Assembly: GCF_029309835.1 (NCBI RefSeq)
Contig: NZ_JARJHL010000011.1
Location: 310,001-374,000 of the forward strand
DNA from: Paracoccus sp. DMF-8
GTDB lineage: Bacteria; Pseudomonadota; Alphaproteobacteria; Rhodobacterales; Rhodobacteraceae
Length of the DNA: 64,000 nucleotides
Reading direction: 5' to 3'
Under the pieces are notes generated by a model. That model was not told where the DNA came from. It did not search any database and saw only the letters and a list, made by a program, of their open reading frames with translations. The translations under genes and the position numbers were made by a program. Below, piece by piece: positions 33,515 through 42,818 of the stretch. Positions within the stretch are counted from its first letter, which is position 1; each line of letters opens with the position of its first letter.

Positions 33515-34483
33515 GTGGGCGGCATGATGGGTTTGGGACAGGACAGGCTGGTTCGGATCGGCGCCATCGCCACCGGGGTCTGGTTGCTGGTCGTCCTGAT
33601 TGCGTCGGTATTCGGCTATGAGGACGGCGGGCGCAGTCTGGCGCAAAGGCTGGTCGCGCTGGCCGGTGTGCTGATGCCGGTCGCGCTGATCTGGCTGGCC
33701 GTCTGGATCGCGCGCGCGCTGGACGAATTGCGGACCGAGGCGGCGCATCTGCGCGCCCAGTTGGCGATGGCACGGTCGGATGACGCTGCGGGCCTGCCCG
33801 CCGCGCAGCGTCCTTTGCCAGCCGCCGCGCCCTTGCCAGCCGCGCCTGCGACAGCCGCCCCCGCTACGCCAGCCGCCGCGCCTGCGCGGCCCGCCCCGGC
33901 GCCGACACGCGCTGCGCCGCGCGCCCCGGCGCCCGCCGATGGGCGGCAGGCCAGCCTTGGGCTGGACGCGCCCGCGCCCCCCGAACTGGAACCCTATGAA
34001 CTGGTCGCCGCGCTGAATTTTCCCGATGGACCCGACGACCGCGTGGCGATCGCCGCGCTGCGCAAGGGGCTGGCCGATCCCGAACTGGCGCGGCTGATTC
34101 GCGCCGCGCAGGATGTGGTGACGCTGCTGGCCGGGCAGGGGGTCTATATGGACGACATGCGCGCCGAAACGCTGCATCCCGCGCTGTGGCGCCGTTTCGC
34201 CTGTGGCGCGCGCGGGACCGAGGTGGTCGATCTGTCGCTGGACGCGGACGAGGCATCCTTGCAGACCGCCGCCGGCATGCTGCGGTGGGACGAGGTGTTT
34301 CGCGATGTCGCGCATCACTTTCTGCGCCACTTCGACCGGGTGATGAGCCGCGCCGCCGAAGATTATGACGATCAGGCGCTGGCGGCCCTGTCGGATACGC
34401 GATCCGGTCGCGCCTTTACCCTGCTGGCGCAGGTCACGGGGATGGTGGGCAGCCCGGTAGAGGTCGCAGCGCAAGGCGCATGA
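33515..34483 (+). CDS. Membrane protein with Ala/Pro-rich linker, unknown function
   Basis: 322 residues. Two N-terminal transmembrane segments (IGAIATGVWLLVVLIASVFGY, about 15-35, and LVALAGVLMPVALIWLAVWIA, about 47-67) are followed by a coiled stretch, a roughly 60-residue Ala/Pro linker (about 90-145) and a C-terminal helical domain (about 155-310). No catalytic motif is visible. The position directly downstream of greA suggests co-transcription. The long linker may be an artefact-free but rapidly evolving region. I cannot name a family. Confidence 0.75.
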   Translation: MGGMMGLGQDRLVRIGAIATGVWLLVVLIASVFGYEDGGRSLAQRLVALAGVLMPVALIWLAVWIARALDELRTEAAHLRAQLAMARSDDAAGLPAAQRPLPAAAPLPAAPATAAPATPAAAPARPAPAPTRAAPRAPAPADGRQASLGLDAPAPPELEPYELVAALNFPDGPDDRVAIAALRKGLADPELARLIRAAQDVVTLLAGQGVYMDDMRAETLHPALWRRFACGARGTEVVDLSLDADEASLQTAAGMLRWDEVFRDVAHHFLRHFDRVMSRAAEDYDDQALAALSDTRSGRAFTLLAQVTGMVGSPVEVAAQGA

Positions 34484-35125
34484 TCCGCGCCTTGCCCGAG
34501 AGCAACCTCGACCACGGCCAGCCGATGCGCGCCTGCGCGATCTGGGTGAACCCAAGCGACTGATACAGGGCCAGCGCGGCGCGATTGCGCGGTGCGACCT
34601 CGGCCCGCAGACCGGCAAAGCCGCGTGCGGCGGCCTCGGCCGTGGCGGCGCGGACCAGCGGCGGCGCGATGCCCCGGCCACGCCACGCCGGGGCGACGAC
34701 GATTCCGTCGATCACCATCTCGTCACTGGCAGGGCCGGCACGATGCAGCCGGGTCGCGGCGTTCAGGATGCGCCCGGTGCCACCCGGCCAGATGGCCTGG
34801 ATCTGCGCAGGCTCTGGCCCGAACAGCCCGCCCGACGCGTCCCGCAGGCCTATCACCCCGATCAGCGCGCCATCCGCCTCGGCCGAGAGGGCGCGGAAGG
34901 GATGCAGGCAGCGCAGCAGCAGCGCCTGACCGCGCGCCGCGCGCACCGGCAGGGGCAGGATCTGGCGGCCAAAGGCCCGCCAATACAGCGCCACCGCATC
35001 CTCGGCCTGTGCCGGGGCGATGCCGCGCCGGATGATTTCGGACCCGCTGCGGGGCTGATTCTGGCCAATGCGGCCGGGGGCGGCGGCGTATGGCAGGTGC
35101 TGGGGGTCAGGTTGGCGTGTCGCAT
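34434..35125 (-). CDS. GNAT-family N-acetyltransferase, N-terminus frameshifted
   Basis: The acetyl-CoA-binding core is clear: MVIDGIVVAPAWRGRGIAPPLVRAATAEAAARGFAGLRAEVAPRNRAALALYQSLGF, with the R/Q-x-x-G-x-A signature RGRGIA. Upstream, EDAVALYWRAFG is a usual N-terminal helix. That frame has no start codon; the nearest ATG (35125, MRHANLTPST) is in a different frame, so an indel between about 35040 and 35110 is likely. The C-terminal 50 bases overlap the convergent membrane-protein gene. Acceptor substrate unknown. Confidence 0.75.
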
Positions 35126-35213
35126 GGCCCCCCTTTAACCTTTCCGGCGGTGCTTGTCTTGGTCGCGGGCTTCCGTCAGATTGGCCGCTGTCCGATCCAA
35201 ACAAGTTTCCGCC

Positions 35214-36008
35214 ATGTCTCCGATTCCACAATCCGCCCCGACGGCGAAAGCGCCGGAGGTCAGCCCGGACGTTGCCCGCGTTCTGGCCCGCAGCCCTGCG
35301 GCCTGTTTCCGTCAGGGCACTATCCAGTCGCTGCCCTTCATGCTGGTCATCCTGCCCTTTGGCCTGCTGTTCGGCGTCGTCGCGACCGAGGCCGGGCTGC
35401 ACATCACCCAGACCATGGGCTTTTCGATTCTGGTGCTGGCGGGGGCGTCGCAGTTCACTGCCGTGCAACTGCTGGTCGATCAGGCGCCGACCATCGTCAT
35501 CATCCTGTCGGCGCTGGCGGTGAACCTGCGCATGGCGATGTATTCGGCATCGCTGGTGCCGTGGATCGGTAGCGCCAGCCCACGTGCGCGGGGTGTTGTC
35601 GCCTATCTGCTGATCGACCAGACCTATGCGCTGTCGATCCGTGAATATGAGAAATATCCGGATCTGACGGTCCGCCAGCGGCTGGCCTATTTCTTTGGTA
35701 CCTGCCTGACCTGCTGCCTGCCGTGGTCGATTGCCACCTATCTGGGCGCGACCATCGGCAGCGCGATCCCCGAAAGCTGGGCGCTGGATTTCGTCATCCC
35801 GATCACCTTTCTGGCGATGATCGCGCCGATTTTGCGGACGGCGGCGCATATGGCGGCGGCGCTGGTTGCGATTGTCGCGGCACTGGGCTTTTCCTTCATG
35901 CCCTCGGGCACCGGGATGCTGATTGCCGCGCCTTTGGGCATGGCGACGGGCGCGCTGTTCGAAACCTGGATGGCGCGGCAAAAGGCGAAGGGGGCAGGCC
36001 ATGTCTGA
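35214..36008 (+). CDS. azlC: AzlC-family branched-chain amino-acid exporter subunit
   Basis: 264 residues. Large membrane subunit of the AzlCD (LIV-E) exporter of branched-chain amino acids and analogues. LPFMLVILPFGLLFGVVATEAGL and ILVLAGASQFTAVQLL are conserved, as is VNLRMAMYSASLVPW. Preceded by a 40-residue hydrophilic N-terminus. It overlaps azlD by eight bases. Only 88 bases separate it from the divergent GNAT gene. Confidence 0.92.
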   Translation: MSPIPQSAPTAKAPEVSPDVARVLARSPAACFRQGTIQSLPFMLVILPFGLLFGVVATEAGLHITQTMGFSILVLAGASQFTAVQLLVDQAPTIVIILSALAVNLRMAMYSASLVPWIGSASPRARGVVAYLLIDQTYALSIREYEKYPDLTVRQRLAYFFGTCLTCCLPWSIATYLGATIGSAIPESWALDFVIPITFLAMIAPILRTAAHMAAALVAIVAALGFSFMPSGTGMLIAAPLGMATGALFETWMARQKAKGAGHV

Positions 36009-36324
36009 TCTGAAGATCTGGTTCGTCATCGTGGTGCTGGGCATCGGCACCTATCTGCTGCGCTGGTCCTTTCTGGGCGCCATCGGCAACCGCCCGATCC
36101 CGGTCTGGGCGGAACGGATGCTGCGCTATACCGCCGTCGCGGTCCTGCCCGCGCTGGTCGCGCCGCTGGTCGTCTGGCCCGCCGCGACCGAAGGTCAGCC
36201 CGATCCCGCCCGACTGACCGCCGCCGCCGCGACGATCCTGGTCGGGCTGTTCACGCGCAACACGCTGGCCGCCATCCTTGGCGGGGGCGGGACGCTGTTT
36301 GCGATGCTCTATCTGCTGGGATGA
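36001..36324 (+). CDS. azlD: AzlD-family branched-chain amino-acid exporter small subunit
   Basis: 107 residues with about four membrane segments, beginning MSDLKIWFVIVVLGIGTYLLRWSFL; G-x-x-T-Y-x-x-R is the AzlD hallmark. RMLRYTAVAVLPALVAPL and TRNTLAAILGGGGTLFAML follow. It starts inside the last codons of azlC, and the pair ends in a hairpin. Confidence 0.92.
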   Translation: MSDLKIWFVIVVLGIGTYLLRWSFLGAIGNRPIPVWAERMLRYTAVAVLPALVAPLVVWPAATEGQPDPARLTAAAATILVGLFTRNTLAAILGGGGTLFAMLYLLG

Positions 36325-36330
36325 CAAAAC

Positions 36331-36352
36331 GGGGCGCAACGGCCCCTCTTTC
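36331..36352 (+). terminator. Terminator after azlCD
   Basis: GGGGC (36331-36335) pairs with GCCCC (36342-36346), loop GCAACG, then TCTTT. Short stem, but well placed seven bases after the azlD stop. Confidence 0.6.
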
Positions 36353-36375
36353 CATCCCGTCAGCGGTCCACCAGC

Positions 36376-37020
36376 TTACTGCGTATGCAGCTGCCCGTCA
36401 GTCCCGTAACCCCGGATCTCGCCGCTTTTCTGGCGCAGCAGGACGTTGTGGTTATTCGCCGGATCGCCATCCATATGACGTTTCGAGGTGACGCCGGGCA
36501 GGGTCAGGAACCATCGCCGCAGCTTCACCGGGTTGAAGCCCGTCGGCGCGGCTTCGAACCCCGGCACGCGACGCAGCACCTGACCGGTCGAGACCGCGCA
36601 AAAGCTTTTGTTGGTCGGGCCCCGCTGTTCGGCGGCACGGATCGCCGCCTCTGCCACCTGCGGGGAAACAAGGATCGTATCCTCGGCCACCCAATAGGTT
36701 TCGCGGGCGTGGTAGTCGATGTAGAAATTCTTGAAATTCGGGGTGATGCCATACAGCACGTCATGGCGTTCCGGGATCGAGGGATGTTCCCACGACCCCG
36801 CCGGGTCAAAGATCACCCGCTGGCTGCCATTGATCATCAGCGCCGAATGGCCGCCTTCGCCGCGCGGAATGCCGATCACGGTCAGCAGCGTGATGGACGG
36901 CGGTTCGTTCGAGACATAGCGCGCGCGGCGCAGGGAATCGTCACTGGCCCATTTGTTGTCTGCACCGCAGGCCGCAAGCACGGCCGGCACGGTCAGCGCC
37001 AGAAAGCTACGCCGTTGCAT
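36376..37020 (-). CDS. Lipoprotein of unknown function
   Basis: 214 residues. Lipoprotein signal MQRRSFLALTVPAVLAAC with the lipid-accepting Cys18. The mature part contains GEGGHSALMINGSQRVIFDPAGSW, ERHDVLYG and KSFCAVSTGQVLRR. The His of GGHSAL and the Cys of SFCAVST are arranged like NlpC/P60-type hydrolases, but in reversed order, so this could be a circularly permuted papain-like (YiiX-type) peptidase or amidase. I infer this from motif spacing alone. It lies between azlCD and the cytochrome oxidase subunit gene. Confidence 0.75.
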   Translation of the reverse strand: MQRRSFLALTVPAVLAACGADNKWASDDSLRRARYVSNEPPSITLLTVIGIPRGEGGHSALMINGSQRVIFDPAGSWEHPSIPERHDVLYGITPNFKNFYIDYHARETYWVAEDTILVSPQVAEAAIRAAEQRGPTNKSFCAVSTGQVLRRVPGFEAAPTGFNPVKLRRWFLTLPGVTSKRHMDGDPANNHNVLLRQKSGEIRGYGTDGQLHTQ

Positions 37021-37062
37021 CTGTCAGGAAGCTCCGTCCGGGTTTCGGGAAATCTTGGCCGG

Positions 37063-37215
37063 TCAGCCGTTTGCCAGCGCCATGAAAATCAGCACGCAGA
37101 TCGACAGGATCACGACCCATTGCGCCGTTTTCAGAAAGCCGGTGAAAGTTTTTTGCTGTTCGCGGACATCCATCTCGCCGACGACGTGGTGCTTGACTTC
37201 GTGATGCGTGGCCAT
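37063..37215 (-). CDS. ctaH: aa3-type cytochrome c oxidase subunit IV
   Basis: 50 residues: [19 protein letters not shown], then [13 protein letters not shown], a single transmembrane helix [18 protein letters not shown]. This is the small bacterial subunit IV of aa3 oxidase, best known from Paracoccus denitrificans, where it is dispensable for activity. The distinctive HGEMD-like segment (here GEMD) and G-F-x-K before the helix support the match. The ATG is 42 bases after the upstream metallo-hydrolase is expected to end; as sequenced, that gene runs on into this one without a stop. Confidence 0.88.
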   Translation of the reverse strand: MATHHEVKHHVVGEMDVREQQKTFTGFLKTAQWVVILSICVLIFMALANG

Positions 37216-37273
37216 GTTCCAACCCTGATCGCTTGAATATTCGGCAAAGGGATAGCGCAATGCGCAGGCTCTG

Positions 37274-38295
37274 TCACGCCCCCAAAGGGTGGCCCCGTCC
37301 TTATTCGTGCCGACGGCACGCAGCTGACCCGTTGCGGCAAGGTGGTTGATATGGCCGACCGCCTCGACCAGCGCCAGACCATAGGTGTCGGCGTCGATGC
37401 GGCGGCGATACAGGATGTCGAAACAGCCCGCGGCGGTGCGCGGCGATCTGCGCAGGGCCTCGACAATACGGGCCAGCGCGGTTTCGTGGTTTTCGATCAG
37501 CGCGCGCAGGCGGTGGGGCAGGCCGGTAAAGACCATGCCGTGACCGGGCAGGACAAGCTGGTCGGGCCGGGCATGGGGCAGCAACCTGCGGCAGCTTTCC
37601 ATCCAGTCGCCGACCGTATCGGCCAGGGGTTCGGTCGGATAGACGCCCAGATTGGGGGAAATCGACGGCAAAAGCTGGTCCCCGCCGATCACCAGATCAT
37701 CCGTTTCGGACCATAGCGTGACATGTTCGGGCGCATGGCCATTGCCCATCCGGACCCGCCAGTCGCGCCCGCCGGCGCGCAGCAGGTCGCCTTCGGCCAG
37801 ACGGGTAAAGCCGGGGGCAGGGGGTGGCGGACATCGGCGGTGTTATAGGGCCGTTCCTGCGCGCGCTGTTGCAGCAGGTCAGGCTCCATCCCGGCGCGGC
37901 GCCAGAACGCCAGCGCCTGCGGGGTCGGGCGGTCCTGCACATCCAGGATCTGCATGCGCGCCATCAGCCATGCGGTGCGGCTGGTCCACAGATCGGCGCC
38001 CCGGTCGATGAACCAGCCTGCAAGGCCGATATGGTCGCCGTGGTGATGCGTCGCAATGACGCGCCCGACCGGGCGCCCGGCCAGCGGGCCGTCCAGCAAG
38101 ACCTGCCAGTGCCGCGCGGCTGGTGCGCGAATCGAAACCGGTGTCGATCACCGTCCGGCCTTCGCCTTCGTCCAGCACATAGACATTGACGTGGTTCAGG
38201 CGCATCGGCAGCGGCATCCGGGCCCACAGGATGCCCGGCGCGATTTCGACCGTCTGGCCGGGCGCGGGTGGCGCCTCGGCGGCGAAGCGCAGCAT
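37274..38295 (-). CDS. MBL-fold metallo-hydrolase, three indels
   Basis: About 340 residues in total, read across three breaks. The N-terminal [21 protein letters not shown] is followed, after a shift near 38108-38115, by [18 protein letters not shown], the T-H-H-H-x-D-H zinc site. A second shift in the G5 run 37813-37817 leads to [12 protein letters not shown] and [13 protein letters not shown] third, in the C5 run 37279-37283, hides the expected stop (complement of 37274-37276). It resembles LACTB2-like glyoxalase-II-fold hydrolases. Its ATG overlaps the acyl-CoA dehydrogenase stop, suggesting a thioesterase-like role in acyl-CoA turnover. Confidence 0.82.
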
Positions 38296-39989
38296 CAGTG
38301 CGCCAGCCCCGCCAGCGTGTCGTCGCTGACCAGCCGCAGATCGGCCAGCCCCGCCCGCGCCTCGACCAGATCCGAGGCATAGCGGGGCAGCAGGCGGGTG
38401 ACGAAAATCCGCGCCAGAGCAATGCGCTGTTCGTCGCCGGTATTCGCAGCGCGCAGGTGGAAATGCGCGCCCAGAACCCGGGCAAAGGCCGACAGATAGG
38501 GCACGGCACCGCTGAAGCGGTCGTCCATTCCCGCGTCCAGCATCTCCTGCGTGGCTTCGCGCAGGGTTTCGGCGGCCTGCCAGACCTGATTGGCCAGATC
38601 GGGCAGCTTGTCCTGCGCGGCCTTGGCGCCGTCCAGAATTTCATCCAGCAAGGCCATGGCGGCGGCACCGTCATCCGACAGCTTGCGCCCGACCAGATCC
38701 ATCGCCTGAATGCCGTTGGTGCCTTCGTAGATGGGCGTGATGCGGACATCGCGGAAATACTGGGCGGCGCCGGTTTCCTCGATATAGCCCATGCCGCCAT
38801 GGACCTGAACGGCGGTATCGGACACGCGCACGCCGACATCTGTGCCATAAAGCCTTGGCGATCGGCGTCAGAAAGGCCCCGCGCGCGGCCCATTCCCGCG
38901 CTGCCCGTGCCGCGCGCCATGTCCAAGGCCACGCCGCAGGCCGGACAGATCGCGCGGGCGGCAAAGATTTCAGCGCGCGCGGTGGCCAGCATCCGGCGCA
39001 CATCAGGATGGGCGATGATCGCGCCCATCTGCTTGCGCTCGGCGGCATATTCGACGGCCTGTTGCAGCGCGGCCTCGGCCACGCCGACGCCCTGCGCGCC
39101 GACGCCAAGCCGCGCGCTGTTCATCATCGTGAACATCGCCGCCATGCCCTTGTGTTCCTGACCGACCAGCCAGCCGGTCGCGCCCTCAAAGCTCATGACG
39201 CAGGTCGGGCTGCCGTGGATGCCCAGCTTGTGTTCCAGACTGACGACGCGCAGGCTGTTCGCGACGCCCGGATTGCCGTTTTCGTCGGGGATCAGTTTCG
39301 GGACCATGAACAGGCTGATGCCGCGCGTGCCGGCACCGCCGTCGGGCAGCCGCGCCAGCACCAGATGGCAGACGTTTTGCGTCACATCGCTGTCGCCCCA
39401 GGTGATAAAGATCTTTTGCCCGGTGATGCGATAGGTGCCGTCATCGGCGCGTTCGGCCCTGGTGGTCAGCGCGCCGACGTCCGAACCGGCCTGCGGTTCG
39501 GTCAGGTTCATCGTCCCCGACCATTCGCCCGAATTCAGTTTGGGCAGATACAGCGATTTGATGTCGTCGCTGGCGTGATGTTCCAGCGCGTCGATCTGAC
39601 CCTGCGTCAACAGCGAATTCAATTGCAGCGCCAGACAGGCGCCCGACAGCATTTCATTGACCGCGACGCCAAGCGATTGCGGCAGGCCCATGCCGCCGTG
39701 TTCCGGGTCGGCGGACAGGCCGATCCAGCCCCCTTCGGCCATCGCCTGAAAGCCTGCGCATAGCCCGGAGACGACCGCAGCACCCCGTTTTCCAGCCGCG
39801 CCGGATGCAGGTCGCCCGCGCGGTTCAGGGGGCGTAAACATCGATGCGATGCGCGCCCGCCTCGGTCAGGACGGCCAGTGCCATATCGGCGGAACTGTCG
39901 GAAAAAGCGTCATTTCCCGATAACTCATCATAGCCGACGATGTCGGTCAGGATGAAGTTCATCTGAGCTATCGGGGCACGATATGACAT
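38295..39989 (-). CDS. Acyl-CoA dehydrogenase (DmdC-like, with C-terminal helical domain), four indels
   Basis: About 560 residues. The N-terminus MSYRAPIAQMNFILTDIVGYDEL breaks at the G5 run 39828-39832 and again near 39746-39750, then reads GWIGLSADPEHGGMGLPQS, MNLTEPQAGSDVGALTTRAE (flavin-binding) and VSLEHKLGIHGSPTCVM. Extra bases near 38895-38897 and 38853-38854 displace EWAARGAFLTPIAKLYGTDVGVRVSDTAVQVHGGMGY, after which the AcylCoA_DH_C-type tail runs to the end. The class includes 3-methylmercaptopropionyl-CoA dehydrogenase (DmdC) but also enzymes for other acyl-CoAs, so I do not assign a substrate. Electrons would go to ETF and the ETF-QO at 31093. Confidence 0.88.
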
Positions 39990-40111
39990 GCAAGTCTCTT
40001 CCCTTGATGGCGAATTTAGGCTTTTACCAAACGAAACGATGACGACCCGTTCAATTTAGCCCGATACCGACTTCCAGCAACATCTACCCGACGTCAATTC
40101 AGGAAACCCAG

Positions 40112-41071
40112 ATGGTCACGACTCTCATCCTTAAGGCTGATGACCGCGGTATCAAGGCGGCATGTGACTTGCTGGCGGAAGGTGCCTGTGTCGCGCTGCC
40201 GACCGAAACCGTCTATGGCCTTGCCGCCGATGCCACGAACGGCAAGGCGGTGGCGGGGATCTATGCGGCCAAGGGGCGGCCTGCCTTCAACCCGCTGATC
40301 GTGCATCTGCCCGATGCCGAAAGCGTCCTGGGGATTGCCGAAATGGGGCCGCAGGCGCGGCTGCTGGCGGCGCGTTTCTGGCCGGGCGCGCTGACGATGG
40401 TGCTGCCTTTGCGGGCGGATGCCGGGATTGCGTCGCTGGTGACGGCGGGCTTGCCGACGATCGGCGTGCGGGTGCCCGCCCATCCCGTCGCGCGGCGGTT
40501 GCTGCGCGCCTTTGGCCGCCCGCTGGCCGCGCCTTCGGCGAACCCCTCGGGGCGGATCAGCCCGACCAGCGCGGCCCATGTCGCCGATCCCGACACCGGG
40601 CTGGGCGGGCGGATCGCGGCGGTGCTGGATGGCGGCGATTGCCCGGTCGGCGTCGGATCGACGATCATCGGCTGGTCCGATGACGGCCGCCCCGCGCTGC
40701 TGCGCCACGGCGGCATCCCGGCAGAGGATATCGAAACCCTGCTGGGCACCACGCTGCTGCGGCCGGAATCGGATCAGACGGCGCCCAGCTCTCCGGGTCA
40801 GTTGTCCAGCCATTACGCGCCGCGTGTGGCGCTGCGGCTGAATGCGGATCGGGCGGGGCCGTGCGAAACGCTGATCGGCTTCGGACCTGTTGCCGCGCCC
40901 CTGTCCCTGTCGGAACGCGGCGATCTGGCCGAGGCGGCGGCGCGGCTGTTCGACATCCTGCACCGTGCCGATGCGCTTGGCCTGCCGATTGCGGTCGCCC
41001 CGGTGCCCGATCACGGTCTGGGCGCGGCGATCAACGACCGCCTGCGCCGGGCCGCCGCGCCGCGTGGCTGA
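40112..41071 (+). CDS. L-threonylcarbamoyladenylate synthase (TsaC/Sua5)
   Basis: 319 residues, the longer Sua5 form with a C-terminal extension. Makes threonylcarbamoyl-AMP for the t6A modification of ANN-decoding tRNAs. YrdC domain marks: VALPTETVYGLAADATNGKAVAGIYAAKGRPAFNPLIVHL (about 30-69), WPGALTMVLP, and RVPAHPVARRLLRAFGRPLAAPSANPSG. The STIIGW segment and the C-terminal SPGQLSSHYAP linker of Sua5 are present. AGGAA precedes the ATG. Confidence 0.94.
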   Translation: MVTTLILKADDRGIKAACDLLAEGACVALPTETVYGLAADATNGKAVAGIYAAKGRPAFNPLIVHLPDAESVLGIAEMGPQARLLAARFWPGALTMVLPLRADAGIASLVTAGLPTIGVRVPAHPVARRLLRAFGRPLAAPSANPSGRISPTSAAHVADPDTGLGGRIAAVLDGGDCPVGVGSTIIGWSDDGRPALLRHGGIPAEDIETLLGTTLLRPESDQTAPSSPGQLSSHYAPRVALRLNADRAGPCETLIGFGPVAAPLSLSERGDLAEAAARLFDILHRADALGLPIAVAPVPDHGLGAAINDRLRRAAAPRG

Positions 41072-41091
41072 GCGTCAGGCGTGACGGAACT

Positions 41092-41679
41092 TCAGGCGTG
41101 ACCCGCTGACGGCGACAGCAGCAAGGGGTCGATCCCCATGTCGCGCAGCGCCAGCATCCATTTCGCGTCATTGTCGGTGCCAAAGACGATCTCGTCCCCG
41201 CGTTCCGACGTCAGCCAGCCGTTCTGCAGAATCTCGTTATCCAACTGCCCCGGCCCCCAACCAGCATAGCCAAGCGCCAGAACCGCCGGTTCGGGGCCAA
41301 GGCCCGCCGCGAAATCTTCCAGAATGTTGCGGGTCGTGGTCATCACCAGATCGTCGTCGATGCGGACCGTGCCTTCGGGATCGGCGTGATCGGGATCGTC
41401 GCCCACAGCTTCGGCGCGGTGCAGGACAAAGCCGCGACCAGGTTCGACCGGCCCGCCAAAGCGCACGGGAATGTCGCGGGTGGCATGGCCCGGACCGATG
41501 CCCAACTGTTCCAGCAGTTGCGGAAACCGCACATCGGGCAGGGCGCGGTTCACCACCAGCCCCATCGCGCCGTCATCGGAATGGGCGCAGATCAGGATGA
41601 CCGTGCGTTCAAAGCGCGGATCAAGCATGCCGGGCATGGCGATCAGCAATTTGCCTGTCAGATTGCTTGATGTGTCCAT
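41092..41679 (-). CDS. YqgE/AlgH family protein
   Basis: 195 residues, starting MDTSSNLTGKLLIAMPGMLDPRFERTVILICAHSDDGAMGLVVNR, which is the family signature. Also present are FGGPVEPGRGFVLH, LALGYAGWGPGQLDNEI and NGWL. The molecular function is not established. The YqgE fold is a compact beta sandwich; co-occurrence with ruvX in other taxa is not seen here. The C-terminal codons lie in an 11-base direct repeat (TCAGGCGTGAC) with the downstream spacer. Confidence 0.92.
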   Translation of the reverse strand: MDTSSNLTGKLLIAMPGMLDPRFERTVILICAHSDDGAMGLVVNRALPDVRFPQLLEQLGIGPGHATRDIPVRFGGPVEPGRGFVLHRAEAVGDDPDHADPEGTVRIDDDLVMTTTRNILEDFAAGLGPEPAVLALGYAGWGPGQLDNEILQNGWLTSERGDEIVFGTDNDAKWMLALRDMGIDPLLLSPSAGHA

Positions 41680-41792
41680 CCGGGTTCTCTCCTGTGCGTT
41701 CCGTCCCAAGATCGGGGCTTGGGGCGCGATCCGCAAGGGATTGGCGAAGTTGTGACTTACCCTGTGGCCAATGCGCGGCTATCTGTCTGGCT

Positions 41793-42725
41793 ATGAAAGC
41801 GATTGCCCTTTTCCTGATCGGCTCTTTGAGCTTTGGCGCGGCTGCGATGGCACAGGCGCTGTTCGAACCGCCTGCTGGCGGCATGTCGGGCGGCGCCTCG
41901 GCCGGGGCAGAGACCCGCGCAGAGGCCGGCGGCGGCGATGGGCTGGCCGTCTGGCGGCGGGCCTTTGACGCACCGGCCGAGCCGGGGCTGATCTCTGCGC
42001 GGCTGCTGCCGGGATGGGAACTGACCAATGGCAATCGCATGGTGGCGCTGGAATTGCGTTTGCAACCGGGCTGGAAAACCTATTGGCGCAGCCCCGGCGA
42101 TACCGGCGTGCCGCCCGAATTCGACTGGACCGGATCGGATAATCTGGGCACCGTCGCGGTGCATTGGCCGCGTCCCGAAATGATCGAATCCGGTGGCGAA
42201 ATCACCTTGGGTTATCACGAATTGCTGGTGCTGCCGATCGAGGTGACCCCCGCCGACCCCGATGCGCCCCTGACCCTGCGCGGCAGCGTCGATTTCGGCC
42301 TGTGTCTGGATATCTGCGTCCCCGGCCATGCCACGCTGGAGGCAGGCACCGCGCAACCCGATCCCGATCCGCGCATTCAGGCGGCGCTGGACCGCGTGCC
42401 CGACCCCTCGGACCTGCCCCTGACCTGCCGGATCGAGGAAATCCCGGACGGGATGCGGGTTTCCGCGACGGTCGATCAGCCGCAGGAACGGACGGGCGAA
42501 ACGGCGGTGGCGATGGAACTGGACGATGCGAATGTCTGGGTGTCGCAGCCCGAAACGCGGCGCGACGGCGGCCATCTGACCGCCGCATCCGATTTCATCG
42601 ACGAGACGGGCAAGCCCTTTGCGCTGGACCCCGACCGCCTGCGCATCACGCTGATTTCCGGCGATGACGCGCAGGAAATCACCGGCTGCGACAGCGTCAG
42701 CCAAGGCGCCGCCAAGAATTTCTAA
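41793..42725 (+). CDS. Secreted DsbD-type N-terminal domain protein
   Basis: 310 residues with a signal peptide (MKAIALFLIGSLSFGAAAMAQ). The mature part resembles the periplasmic DsbD alpha-like domain of copper/thiol-type proteins: ARLLPGWELTNGNRMVALELRLQPGWKTYWRSPGDTGVPPEFDW, HWPRPEMI, GYHELLVLPIEV and VDFGLCLDICVP, whose C-x-x-x-C Cys pair is a redox candidate. No membrane or thioredoxin domain follows, so it is a free-standing partner. Similar genes occur near cytochrome maturation or copper functions. Divergent from yqgE (113 bases). Confidence 0.82.
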   Translation: MKAIALFLIGSLSFGAAAMAQALFEPPAGGMSGGASAGAETRAEAGGGDGLAVWRRAFDAPAEPGLISARLLPGWELTNGNRMVALELRLQPGWKTYWRSPGDTGVPPEFDWTGSDNLGTVAVHWPRPEMIESGGEITLGYHELLVLPIEVTPADPDAPLTLRGSVDFGLCLDICVPGHATLEAGTAQPDPDPRIQAALDRVPDPSDLPLTCRIEEIPDGMRVSATVDQPQERTGETAVAMELDDANVWVSQPETRRDGGHLTAASDFIDETGKPFALDPDRLRITLISGDDAQEITGCDSVSQGAAKNF

Positions 42726-42818
42726 GCCCGCGTCGGCAGGGGGGATCTGTTTCCCCCGGATCATCCCGGCGGATATCCACGCCTTTTGGCCTGTTTCACC
42801 GCAGGTCTGGACCGCCCG

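Noticed and set aside
37063..37749. A fused metallo-hydrolase/oxidase-subunit-IV protein
   Set aside because: The continuous frame results from a missing base in the C5 run at 37279-37283; both halves match separate families, and the subunit IV half has its own start.
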